Assembly (NCBI GenBank): GCA_050697155.1
Contig: JBOGZD010000027.1
Location: 1 to 26,619 of the forward strand
Direction of reading: 5' to 3'
Length of the DNA: 26,619 bases
DNA from: JBOGZD01 sp050697155
Lineage (GTDB): Bacteria > Actinomycetota > Thermoleophilia > Solirubrobacterales > 70-9
Made by a program: the position numbers and the translations under genes. Within the stretch, counting starts at the first letter, position 1. Every line of letters begins with the position of its first letter. Shown in pieces: positions 7,039 through 15,006 of the stretch. The notes beneath the pieces are model-generated. The model was not told where the DNA came from. It saw only the letters and a program-made list of their open reading frames with translations, and made no database searches.

Positions 7039-8517
7039 GTGATGGCAAGGATTCGGTCGCTGGGGCGGGCGCGAGCGCTCGCCGGTATCGCCCTCGTGGC
7101 GATCATCACCGTGATCGCCGCCTGCGCAGACGACGATCGAAGCGCCGAGTCGCGGGCCGGGGCGGGAGGCTTGGCCGCGGGCGATCGCGAGCGCCCCAAC
7201 GTCGTCGTCGTGATGACCGACGACCAGGCCGTCGACACGATGCGGGCGATGCCGTACACCCGTCGGGCGATCGGCCGCAAGGGGGTCAAGTTCGACAACG
7301 CGGTCGTCAGCTTCCCGCTCTGCTGCCCCTCGCGCGCCTCGTTCCTCACCGGCCAGTACGCCCACAACCATGGCGTGCTGGACAACCACGAGCCGGCCGG
7401 CGGTTACGCGAAGCTCGAGTCCGAGCGCACGCTCCCGGTCTGGCTCGAGCGGGCCGGCTACCGAACGGGGTTCGTCGGCAAGTATCTGAACGGCTACGGG
7501 GATCCTGACCGCGCGACCGAGATCCCGCCCGGGTGGAGCGACTGGTACGGCCTGCCGAAGGAGGGCAAGAAGCGCGCCTTCGACTACCCCTTGAACGAGA
7601 ACGGCAACCTGATCCGCCACGGGAACCGAGAGTCCGACTACAAGACCGACCTCCTCGCGCGGACGGCGGGTCGGTTCCTCGACGAGTCCGCCGAGGCCGG
7701 TGCGCCGTTCTTTCTCTGGGTGGCGACCCCGGCGCCGCACATCGACAAGGACATTCCGCGAGCCGCCGAGCGCAATCCGCAGCCCGCTCCGCGCCATCTG
7801 CGGACGTACGCCGCCGAGCGCCTGCCGCAGCCCCCGTCGTTCAACGAGCGCGACGTGCGCGACAAGCCCGGCTTCGTCCGCGGCCTGCAGAGACTCGACG
7901 ATCGTCGACGCCGCGAGCTTGAACGCGTTTACGTCAGCCAGCTCGAATCGCTGCGCGCGGTCGACGATCTCGTCCGGCGCATCGTCCGGACGTTGCGCCG
8001 GCGTGACGGGCTCGACGACACGCTGCTCGTCTTCACCTCGGACAACGGCTTCCTCCGCGGCCAGCACCGGATCGCGTCCGGGAAGGCGAAGCTCTACGAG
8101 GAGTCGATCCGCGTTCCGCTGCTGGTCCGCGGCCCCGGATTCCCGTCCGGCAGGACGAGCTCCGACGTGGTCGCCAACATCGATCTCGCGCCGACCATCC
8201 TCGAGCTCGCCCACGCCGAGGCGGACATCGAGCTCGACGGACGCTCGCTGCTCGCCGCCGCGAGAGGTGAGCGGGCCCGCCGGGCGGTCCTGCTCGAGGT
8301 ATTCGAGCGCAAGGCTGACCGGTTCGCGGGGGTGAGAACCCGGCGCTTCGTATACGCCGAGCGTGGCGGCGATCTCAACGAGCTCTACGATCTGCGGCGC
8401 GACCCGTACCAGCTCTCGAATCGCGCCCGCGACCCGAGGTACGCGGGCGTTCGCGGTCGGCTCCACCAGCGACTCGCCGCGCTGCGCGACTGCGCCGGCG
8501 CAAGCTGCGACGCCTGA
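7039..8517 (+). CDS. Secreted lipoprotein sulfatase
   Basis: A 492-residue sulfatase of the alkaline phosphatase superfamily. Residues 1-29 form a lipoprotein signal with lipobox VIAAC (Cys29). Metal-binding Asp61/Asp62 lie in VVVMTDDQ. The formylglycine signature is CCPSRASFLTG at 95-105, with Cys95 the residue expected to be modified to formylglycine. Later signatures are GKYLNGYG, FTSDNGFLRGQHR and GRSLL. It should hydrolyse sulfate esters outside the membrane; the substrate is unknown, and no formylglycine-generating enzyme is seen in the window. GTG 7039 and ATG 7042 are both possible starts; GTG 7039 has a TAGCGT box six bases upstream. It converges on the helicase gene with a 10-bp gap. 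Confidence 0.92.
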   Translation: MMARIRSLGRARALAGIALVAIITVIAACADDDRSAESRAGAGGLAAGDRERPNVVVVMTDDQAVDTMRAMPYTRRAIGRKGVKFDNAVVSFPLCCPSRASFLTGQYAHNHGVLDNHEPAGGYAKLESERTLPVWLERAGYRTGFVGKYLNGYGDPDRATEIPPGWSDWYGLPKEGKKRAFDYPLNENGNLIRHGNRESDYKTDLLARTAGRFLDESAEAGAPFFLWVATPAPHIDKDIPRAAERNPQPAPRHLRTYAAERLPQPPSFNERDVRDKPGFVRGLQRLDDRRRRELERVYVSQLESLRAVDDLVRRIVRTLRRRDGLDDTLLVFTSDNGFLRGQHRIASGKAKLYEESIRVPLLVRGPGFPSGRTSSDVVANIDLAPTILELAHAEADIELDGRSLLAAARGERARRAVLLEVFERKADRFAGVRTRRFVYAERGGDLNELYDLRRDPYQLSNRARDPRYAGVRGRLHQRLAALRDCAGASCDA

Positions 8518-8527
8518 GCGACCCGGT

Positions 8528-9979
8528 CTAGTCGCGCGCGTACTCGACGCGGATCTGCTTGCCCTCGAGCTTGGTGCCGTCGAGCCGCTCGAGCGCGAGC
8601 GGCGCCTGCTCGTCCGAGAGCTCGACGAACGAGAACCGCTCCAGCACCCGGATCGAGCCGATCGCCTCAGCGGGGATCACCGCACCCTCGGTCAGCGCCC
8701 AGCGCAGGCTGTCCTCGTCGATGCCGCTGCGCTTGCCGCGGTTGACGAACAGCTTCACCGTGCCGTTGCCGGCGGCCGCCGGCTCCGCGGGCCGAGCATG
8801 GGCGCGCTCGGCGGCGTGGTCGCGCCGCCGCGGGCGCGGAGCGTGCTCGATCCGCTCCTCGGGCGGCTCCCACTCGCCGATCGCGGTCTTCGCCTCGCGC
8901 TCGATCCGGGGGATCTCGCCGCGTTGCTTCGGGGTGGCGAAGGTGATCGCCCGGCCCGTGCGCCCGACCCGACCGGTGCGCCCGATCCGGTGCACGTAGA
9001 TCTCGGTGTTGTTGGGCAGGTCGTAATTGATCACGTGGGTGACGTGCTCGATGTCGAGCCCGCGGGCAGCGACGTCGGTGGCGACCAGCAGCGGCAGCTT
9101 GTGCTCCTTGAAGGAGATCATCACCCCGTCGCGCTGGCCCTGGGTCATGTCGCCGTGCAGGGCCTTGACCCGCAGGCCGCGGTCGCGGAGCTGGTCGTCG
9201 AGCCGCGCCGCCCCGATCTTGGTGCGGCAGAAGATGATCGCCTGCTCGGGCTCCTCGGCCCGCAGCACCTCGACCAGGCGGTCGGTCTTGCGCCGCGGCT
9301 CGACCTCGACGAAGGCCTGCTCGATCGCGTCGACGGTGAGCTTCTTCGGGGTGACCCTGATCGTCACCGGGTCGTACATGTGCTGCTCGGCCAGCCGCGC
9401 GATCGGCGCCGGGATCGTGGCCGAGAACAGTCCCGTCTGACGGCCCGAGGGGCACATGCGCAGGATCTTCTCAACGTCCTCGATGAAGCCGAGGTCGAGC
9501 ATCTCGTCGGCCTCGTCGAGGACGACGTAACGGGCCGAGGTGAGGACCAGCGAGCGGCGCGAGATCAGGTCCATCATCCGCCCGACGGTGGCGACGACCA
9601 CGTGGGCGCCCGCTCGCAGGCGAGACTGCTGGGTCGAGATCGGCGCCCCGCCGAACACGGCGACGACCTGGATCGGCAGGTGCTCGGCATACGCGCGCAG
9701 CGCCTGCGTGACCTGGATGCAGAGCTCGCGCGTCGGGGTGAGCACGACCGCCTGGGTCTCGTCGGAGGACGGATCGAGGTACTGCAGCATCGGCAGCCCG
9801 AAGGCGGCCGTCTTGCCGGTCCCGGTCTGCGCCTGGCCGATCACGTCGTGCCCGGCGAGCAGCTCGGGGATCGCCTGCTGCTGGATCGGGGTCGGATCCT
9901 CGTAGCCGAGCTCCTCGAGCGTGCGCAGCAGCTCCTCCGAGAGGCCCAGGTCCGTGAACCGACTCACAGCGGAGCTCAC
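8528..9979 (-). CDS. deaD: DEAD-box ATP-dependent RNA helicase with DbpA-type RNA-binding domain
   Basis: The product of about 483 residues has the full helicase set: Q motif (FTDLGLSEELLRTLEELGYEDPTPIQQQAIP), Walker A AQTGTGKT (50-57), PTRELCIQV, DEAD (155-158), SAT (186-188), IIFCRTK, TDVAARGLDIEHVTHVINYD and HRIGRTGRVGRTG. After a basic linker (RPRRRDHAAERAHARPAEPA) comes an RRM-like C-terminal domain (KLFVNRGKRSGIDEDSLRWALTEGAVIP to IRVEYARD), as in DbpA and CsdA/DeaD, pointing to ribosome assembly or mRNA remodelling, often at low temperature. GTG 9979 is given; a second GTG at 9967, encoding VSRFTDLGL, is an equally plausible start. It lies 40 bp downstream of the oxidoreductase gene on the same strand. 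Confidence 0.93.
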   Translation of the reverse strand: MSSAVSRFTDLGLSEELLRTLEELGYEDPTPIQQQAIPELLAGHDVIGQAQTGTGKTAAFGLPMLQYLDPSSDETQAVVLTPTRELCIQVTQALRAYAEHLPIQVVAVFGGAPISTQQSRLRAGAHVVVATVGRMMDLISRRSLVLTSARYVVLDEADEMLDLGFIEDVEKILRMCPSGRQTGLFSATIPAPIARLAEQHMYDPVTIRVTPKKLTVDAIEQAFVEVEPRRKTDRLVEVLRAEEPEQAIIFCRTKIGAARLDDQLRDRGLRVKALHGDMTQGQRDGVMISFKEHKLPLLVATDVAARGLDIEHVTHVINYDLPNNTEIYVHRIGRTGRVGRTGRAITFATPKQRGEIPRIEREAKTAIGEWEPPEERIEHAPRPRRRDHAAERAHARPAEPAAAGNGTVKLFVNRGKRSGIDEDSLRWALTEGAVIPAEAIGSIRVLERFSFVELSDEQAPLALERLDGTKLEGKQIRVEYARD

Positions 9980-10019
9980 AACAGCGGCCGGATTCGGCTT
10001 CGTCCTATCGGACTCCGCC

Positions 10020-10967
10020 TCATCGCAGCGGGTCGAGGAGCAGCTTGCCGGTGGTCTGCCGGCCGGCGATGTCCTCGTGGGCGCGGCGCGCCTCGGACAG
10101 CGGGTAGACGCCGCCGATCACGACCTCGAGCTCGCCGGCGGCGACCGCCTCGAGCAGCTCGGCGACCATCGCGGCCACCTCGTCGCGGTGCGGGATCAGG
10201 TGCATGAGCCAGAAGCCGATCACCGCGCGGGAGTTGCGCAGCAGGTGCCCGGTGCGCACCTGGTTCTCCTCCCGCGACGCGATCCCGAACGTGACCATGC
10301 GCCCGAACGGCGCCAGCGCGCGAAGCTCCTGCTCGAACCCCTCGCCGCCGCTCATCTGCAACACCGCATCGACCTGCTCGCCGCCGTTGGCCTCGAGGAT
10401 CGCCTCCTTGAGGTCGCCGGAGCGCGAATCGACGGTCGCGTCGGCACCCAGCCTCGAGGCCAGCTCGCGTTTCTCCGGACTCGACGCGAGCGCGATCACC
10501 CGGCCGCCCGCGCGCTTTGCGAGCTGGACGGCGAGGCTGCCGGTGCCCCCGGCGGCCGCCTCGACGACGAGGGTCTCCCCCGCCTGCAGCCGCGCGCAGC
10601 GGTGCACCAGCGCGTGCGCGGTGAGCCCCTGGAGCAGCAGCCCGGCCGCCTGGTCGTCGCCGACCGCGTCGGGAACCGGCACCAGCCAGCCGTCGGGGAC
10701 GCCGACCCGCTCGGCGTAGCCGCCTCCCGCCAGCAGGGCGGCGACTCGGCGGCCGTCCGGAGCACGGCCGCAGACCTCGCCACCGGGGATCATCGGCAGG
10801 GTCTGCTCGGCGAGGTAGTCGTTGCGGGTCACGTGCGTATCGGCGAAGTTGATTCCCGCCCGCACCACGTCGACCACCACCTCCCCGTCCCGGGGCTCGG
10901 GATCGGGCAGATCGACGAGCTCCATCACCTCGGGGCCGCCGAACTCCTTGATCTGGATCGCCTTCAC
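10020..10967 (-). CDS. NADPH:quinone oxidoreductase (zinc-free MDR family)
   Basis: A 315-residue medium-chain dehydrogenase/reductase. The N-terminal half has the GroES-like fold (MKAIQIKEFGGPEVMELVDLPDPEP, AGINFADTHVTRNDY), which lacks the zinc-ligand pattern of alcohol dehydrogenases. The Rossmann half has AAAGGTGSLAVQLAKRAGGRVIALASS. The 'AGINFADT' and 'LLLQGLTAHALVHR' segments are typical of QOR-type quinone or enone reductases. It likely reduces quinones or enones with NADPH in the cytoplasm. The start is GTG 10967. It is divergent from the PfkB kinase across 53 bp; no Shine-Dalgarno or clear -10 box is visible for it. Confidence 0.9.
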   Translation of the reverse strand: MKAIQIKEFGGPEVMELVDLPDPEPRDGEVVVDVVRAGINFADTHVTRNDYLAEQTLPMIPGGEVCGRAPDGRRVAALLAGGGYAERVGVPDGWLVPVPDAVGDDQAAGLLLQGLTAHALVHRCARLQAGETLVVEAAAGGTGSLAVQLAKRAGGRVIALASSPEKRELASRLGADATVDSRSGDLKEAILEANGGEQVDAVLQMSGGEGFEQELRALAPFGRMVTFGIASREENQVRTGHLLRNSRAVIGFWLMHLIPHRDEVAAMVAELLEAVAAGELEVVIGGVYPLSEARRAHEDIAGRQTTGKLLLDPLR

Positions 10968-11020
10968 GGCGCCGCCTGCGTCAGCTTCACGGGACGGGGA
11001 GTGTGTCAGGATGCCGCGCC

Positions 11021-11965
11021 ATGTCGCTTACCGTGGTCGGCTCGATCGCCTTCGACAGCGTGCGCACGCCGTTCGGCGAGCGCGACCGCATGCTCGGCGG
11101 GTCGGCGGTGCACTTCGCGCTCGCCGCCAGCTTCTTCACCGAGGTGCGGGTCGTCGGGCCGGTCGGCGAGGACTTCGGCCCCGAGCACGTCGAGCTGCTC
11201 GCCTCGCGCGGGATCGACACCTCCGACATCGAGCGGATCGAGGGTGGGCGCACGTTCTTCTGGCGCGGGCACTACGACCACGACCTCAACGTCGCCCACA
11301 CCGACGACACCCAGCTCGGCGTCTTCGCCGAGTTCGAGCCGAAGCTGTCCGCTGCCTCCCGCTCCTCGGACGTGCTCTTCCTCGGCAACATCCAGCCCGA
11401 CCTGCAGCGCGGCGTGCGGGGCCAGTGCAAGGCGGCGAGGCTGGCCGCGCTCGACTCGATGAACCTCTGGATCGAGACCACCCGCGAGGCGCTCGTGGCC
11501 GTCATCGGCGAGGTCGACGCGGTGCTGCTAAACGACTCCGAGGTGCGGATGCTGACCGGCGAGGCGAACCTCGCCCGCGCGGCGCGAGGGCTGATGGAGA
11601 TGGGCCCGCGGGTGGTGGTCGCAAAGCGCGGCGAGTACGGGGCGGCGCTGTTCGGCCCCGACGGCTACTTCGCCCTCCCCGGGCTGCTGCTCGAGGAGGT
11701 CCGTGATCCGACCGGGGCCGGCGACAGCTTCGCCGGCGGCTTCCTCGGCTACCTCGACGGCTGCGGGGCGTTCGAGCCCGACGCGGCAACCCTGGGTCGA
11801 GCGATGGCCTACGGAACGGTGCTCGCGTCGTTCAACGTCGAGGAGTTCGGGACCGAGCGGGTCCAGCGGCTCACCGGCGAGGAGATCAAGGTCCGCTACG
11901 ACGAGCTCCGGGAGCTGACCCACTTCGCGGCCACGGTCGAGGCGGGCCAGCCCGGCGACGACTAG
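11021..11965 (+). CDS. PfkB-family carbohydrate kinase
   Basis: A 314-residue ribokinase-superfamily kinase. Visible elements are the N-terminal strand SLTVVGSIAFDSVRTPFGE, the substrate motif GGSAVHFALAASFF (26-39), the substrate lid segment, a kinase core strand (VVVAKRGEYGAALF) and PfkB signature 2, DPTGAGDSFAGGF (229-241), with catalytic base Asp235. It phosphorylates a sugar or nucleoside; the sequence does not say which. ATG 11021 fits the family start; CAGGAT at 11007-11012, eight bases upstream, is a possible -10 box. Its TAG stop (11963-11965) lies inside the left arm of a large hairpin that separates it from citrate synthase. Confidence 0.9.
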   Translation: MSLTVVGSIAFDSVRTPFGERDRMLGGSAVHFALAASFFTEVRVVGPVGEDFGPEHVELLASRGIDTSDIERIEGGRTFFWRGHYDHDLNVAHTDDTQLGVFAEFEPKLSAASRSSDVLFLGNIQPDLQRGVRGQCKAARLAALDSMNLWIETTREALVAVIGEVDAVLLNDSEVRMLTGEANLARAARGLMEMGPRVVVAKRGEYGAALFGPDGYFALPGLLLEEVRDPTGAGDSFAGGFLGYLDGCGAFEPDAATLGRAMAYGTVLASFNVEEFGTERVQRLTGEEIKVRYDELRELTHFAATVEAGQPGDD

Positions 11966-12024
11966 ACGGTCGAATCCGAATCTGCGCGTCCCCGGGTGCG
12001 CGGGGATTCGGATTCGACCGTCTA
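11962..12024. terminator. Large perfect hairpin after the PfkB kinase gene
   Basis: The arms TAGACGGTCGAATCCGAATC (11962-11981) and its exact reverse complement (12005-12024) pair over 20 bp. The 23-nt loop has an internal TGCGCG/CGCGC pairing. The kinase stop codon is part of the left arm. There is no T-tract, so it is a candidate U-less terminator, a processing site, or a regulatory structure upstream of citrate synthase, whose start is 48 bp further on. Confidence 0.65.
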
Positions 12025-12071
12025 CTGCGAGAATGGGTCGGACCCGAAGCCCCACCGATCGAGGAGAGGCG

Positions 12072-13475
12072 ATGGCCGACGAGCAGCAGACTTCCGAGGA
12101 CGGCGGCGGCGTGGCGACCGCCGAGCAGGCCGGCGACACGATCACCGTCACCGACAACCGCACGGGCGAGACCTACGAGCTCGAGGTGACCGACGGGACG
12201 ATCAGGGCGATGGACCTGCGCCAGATCAAGGTCTCAGAGGACGACTTCGGCCTCATGGCCTACGACCCGGCGTTCACCAACACGGCCTCCTGCCGTTCGG
12301 AGATCACCTTCATCGACGGCGACGCAGGCGTACTCCAGCACCGCGGCTATCCGATCGAGCAGCTCTGCGAGCACTCCACCTATCTCGAGGTCGCCTACCT
12401 GCTGATCTTCGGCGAGCTGCCGACCGGGCCGCAGCTCGAGCGCTGGGTCTACGACGTCACCCACCACACCTTCGTCCACGAGAACATCAAGAAGTTCGTC
12501 GAGGGCTTCCGCTACGACGCCCACCCGATGGGGATGCTGCTCGCCTCGGTCGGGGCGCTGTCGACCTTCTACCCCGACGCGAAGCAGATCGACGACCCCG
12601 AGGAGCGCTACATGGCGGCGATCCGGATGATCGCGAAGATGCCGACCCTGTCCGCGTTCGCCTACCGCCACAACATGGGGCTCCCGTACGTCTATCCCGA
12701 CAACGACCTCACCTACCCCGAGAACTTCCTCTCGATGATGTTCAAGATGACCGAGTCGAAGTTCGACCCCGACCCGCGGCTGGCGAAGGCGCTCGAGGTG
12801 CTCTTCATCCTCCACGCCGACCACGAGCAGAACTGCTCCACCAACGCGGTGCGCGGGGTGGGCTCCTCGCAGGTCGATCCCTACTCGGCGGTCGCCGCGG
12901 GGGTGGCGGCGCTCTACGGGCCGCTGCACGGCGGCGCCAACGAGGCGGTGCTGCGGATGCTGCGCCGGATCGAGAAGGCCGAGAACATCCCCGACTTCCT
13001 CGAAGGGGTCAAGAACCGCGAGGAGAAGCTGATGGGCTTCGGCCACCGGGTCTACAAGAACTACGACCCGCGGGCGCGGATCATCAAGAAGAACGTCGAC
13101 GAGGTGCTCGAGGCGACGGGTGCGAACCCGCTGCTCGACATCGCGGTCGAGCTCGAGAAGCGCGCCCTCGACGACGACTTCTTCACCTCCCGCAAGCTCT
13201 ACCCGAACGTCGACTTCTACTCCGGCCTGATCTACGAGGCGCTGCGGATCCCGACCGAGATGTTCACGGTGATCTTCGCGATCCCGCGCACCTCGGGCTG
13301 GATCGCACAGTGGATGGAGCTCAGCGACGACTCCGAGCAGAAGATCGCCCGCCCGCGCCAGGTCTACGCGGGCGACCGCGACCGCGACTACACCCCGATC
13401 GATCAGCGCGAGGGCCCGGAGAAGATCACCGGCCCGCCGGCGCGCCGGCCACAGCGCCCGCGCCGGGGCGCCTAG
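12072..13475 (+). CDS. gltA: Citrate synthase (type I)
   Basis: Condenses acetyl-CoA and oxaloacetate to citrate at the entry of the TCA cycle. The 467-residue protein shows all key elements: SCRSEITFIDGDAGVL (allosteric-type N-terminal domain as in hexameric enzymes), HADHEQN (248-254), LYGPLHGGANE with His286, MGFGHRVYKNYDPRA with His325, VDFYSGLIYEALRIP with Asp381, and IFAIPRTSGWIAQWME. The long N-terminal beta domain (residues 20-65) argues for the NADH-sensitive type I form. ATG 12072 is chosen for its Shine-Dalgarno AGGAG five bases upstream and the family start. The stop TAG shares CTAG with the stop of the convergent permease gene. Confidence 0.97.
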   Translation: MADEQQTSEDGGGVATAEQAGDTITVTDNRTGETYELEVTDGTIRAMDLRQIKVSEDDFGLMAYDPAFTNTASCRSEITFIDGDAGVLQHRGYPIEQLCEHSTYLEVAYLLIFGELPTGPQLERWVYDVTHHTFVHENIKKFVEGFRYDAHPMGMLLASVGALSTFYPDAKQIDDPEERYMAAIRMIAKMPTLSAFAYRHNMGLPYVYPDNDLTYPENFLSMMFKMTESKFDPDPRLAKALEVLFILHADHEQNCSTNAVRGVGSSQVDPYSAVAAGVAALYGPLHGGANEAVLRMLRRIEKAENIPDFLEGVKNREEKLMGFGHRVYKNYDPRARIIKKNVDEVLEATGANPLLDIAVELEKRALDDDFFTSRKLYPNVDFYSGLIYEALRIPTEMFTVIFAIPRTSGWIAQWMELSDDSEQKIARPRQVYAGDRDRDYTPIDQREGPEKITGPPARRPQRPRRGA

Positions 13476-14296
13476 GGACGCTGCTCCTCACCGGCGACGT
13501 CGGTCTCGAGGGCGACCTGGTCCTCGAGACCCTCGACGCGGCGCAGAGTCGTGCCCGTCCGCTTGCGCTCGCGGATCTCGAGCCGGCGCGAAAGCCGCGA
13601 GAGCGACAGGTTGACGATGACGAAGAAGAGGCCGACGACGAGGTAGACCTGTAGGACCGGCGCCGGGACGCCGCCGAAGAAGCCGCCGGCGCTGGTGACG
13701 TTGCCGGCGTGGCCGATGACCTCCTGGATCGCGATGATGCTGACCAGGGTCGTGTCCTTGTTCAGCGTGATCAGCTGGGAAACCGTCGCGGGCACCATCC
13801 GCCGCAGTCCCTGGGGCAGGATCACCAGCCGCATCTGCTGGGTGTAGGTGAGCCCCAGCGAGGCGGCCGCCTCGTGCTGGCCGCGATCCAAAGACAGGAT
13901 GCCGGAGCGCATGATCTCGCAGAGGACGGCCGAGTTGTAGAGGACGAGGCCCAGGAGGGCCCCGAGAACGAGCTCGTCCTGAAGCGCCTCGGGGAAGAAG
14001 CCGGGGATCAGGTCGACGTAGGTCTCGCGCCACGAGGTCGGTACCGCGAGCGCGAGGTAGAGGATGATCAGTATCAGCGGCAGGTTGCGCCACACGTCGA
14101 CCCAGACCCCAGCCGGGAAGCTGATCAACCGTCGCTTCGAGATCCGCATCAACGCCAGCAGCAGGCCGAAGATCATCGAGAAGACGATCCCGATCAGGGC
14201 GATCTCGAGATTGACGAGGAAGCCCTCGAAGAGGAACCTGAAGTTGTTGCCGGTCCAGATCCACTCCCAGTTGCCGCTGTCGAAGAGATAGCTCAT
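13472..14296 (-). CDS. Polar amino-acid ABC transporter permease (GluD-like)
   Basis: A 274-residue inner-membrane permease of the HisM/GltK (PAAT) family with five or so membrane helices. The NFRFLFEGFLVNLEIALIGIVFSMIFG start, the WRNLPLILIILYL segment and the cytoplasmic EAA loop (EAAASLGLTYTQQMRLVILPQGLR), which contacts the ATPase, are diagnostic. It forms the translocation pore with the permease encoded 10 bp upstream. It is the last gene of the four-gene importer operon. Its stop codon overlaps that of citrate synthase (CTAG, 13472-13475), so the transcripts converge without a spacer. Confidence 0.93.
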   Translation of the reverse strand: MSYLFDSGNWEWIWTGNNFRFLFEGFLVNLEIALIGIVFSMIFGLLLALMRISKRRLISFPAGVWVDVWRNLPLILIILYLALAVPTSWRETYVDLIPGFFPEALQDELVLGALLGLVLYNSAVLCEIMRSGILSLDRGQHEAAASLGLTYTQQMRLVILPQGLRRMVPATVSQLITLNKDTTLVSIIAIQEVIGHAGNVTSAGGFFGGVPAPVLQVYLVVGLFFVIVNLSLSRLSRRLEIRERKRTGTTLRRVEGLEDQVALETDVAGEEQRP

Positions 14297-14306
14297 CCGG
14301 ATCCCC

Positions 14307-14969
14307 TCAGCGCCTGATCGCGAACCGGTGCTCGAGGTAGCGGAAGGCGAGCGTCGCGGTCACGGTCATCAGCAGGTAGCCAACCGCGCCCCAGAAAAAG
14401 ACCTCATTGGTCTGGAACGTGTCGGCCTGGACCTCACGGGTCTCCTTGAGCAGATCCCCGAGCGCGACCAGCGAGCCGCCGACGATCGCCGAGTTCTTGA
14501 TCATCGCGATCACGAGGCTGCCGAGCGCCGGGATCACCGTTCGAAACGCCTGCGGAAGGATGATCCGCCGCAACGTCCGCGGATAGGTGAGGCCGAGCGA
14601 GAGCGACGCCTCGATCTGCCCCTTGCCGACCGCGAACACCCCCGACCGGAGCGCCTCGGCGATGTAGGCCGCGGTGTAGAGCCCGAGACAGCCCATGCCC
14701 GCGACCCACTGCGAGACCGGCACGCCGGCCCGCGGAAAGCCGGAGAAGGCGATGATCAGGAGGACGAGCAGCGGGATGTTGCGGAACGTCTCGACGTAGA
14801 TCCCGCCGACCCGGTTCAGCCACCGGACCGGCGCCACTCGCAGCGCCGCGACCAGGGTGCCGACCGCCATCGCGATCACGAACGAGACCGCGACCAGCCT
14901 GAACGTCACCCAGAGGCCGGAGGTGAACTCCGGGAGGTGCTCTTCGAGCACCCCCCAGAGCTCACTCAC
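14307..14969 (-). CDS. Polar amino-acid ABC transporter permease (GluC-like)
   Basis: A 220-residue PAAT-family permease: GLWVTFRLVAVSFVIAMAVGTLVAALR, then YVETFRNIPLLVLLIIAF, then the EAA loop EASLSLGLTYPRTLRRIILPQAFR and ALGSLVIAMIKNSAIVGG. With the downstream permease it should form a heterodimeric pore for glutamate or a related polar amino acid. The start is GTG 14969 (GTG AGT GAG CTC TGG), 37 bp after the binding-protein gene. Operon position and the length of the family support the call. Confidence 0.93.
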   Translation of the reverse strand: MSELWGVLEEHLPEFTSGLWVTFRLVAVSFVIAMAVGTLVAALRVAPVRWLNRVGGIYVETFRNIPLLVLLIIAFSGFPRAGVPVSQWVAGMGCLGLYTAAYIAEALRSGVFAVGKGQIEASLSLGLTYPRTLRRIILPQAFRTVIPALGSLVIAMIKNSAIVGGSLVALGDLLKETREVQADTFQTNEVFFWGAVGYLLMTVTATLAFRYLEHRFAIRR

Positions 14970-15006
14970 CGTTCGCTCCTCCTCGTCTGTCCCGCTCCGG
15001 CGTCCG

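Noticed and set aside
9980..10019. Possible terminator between the oxidoreductase and helicase genes
   Set aside because: Only a GTCC-GATA-GGAC stem of four base pairs is visible, too weak to call.
8363..10207. 614-residue plus-strand frame antisense to the helicase
   Set aside because: The minus strand encodes a complete DEAD-box helicase with all motifs; the antisense translation is low-complexity.
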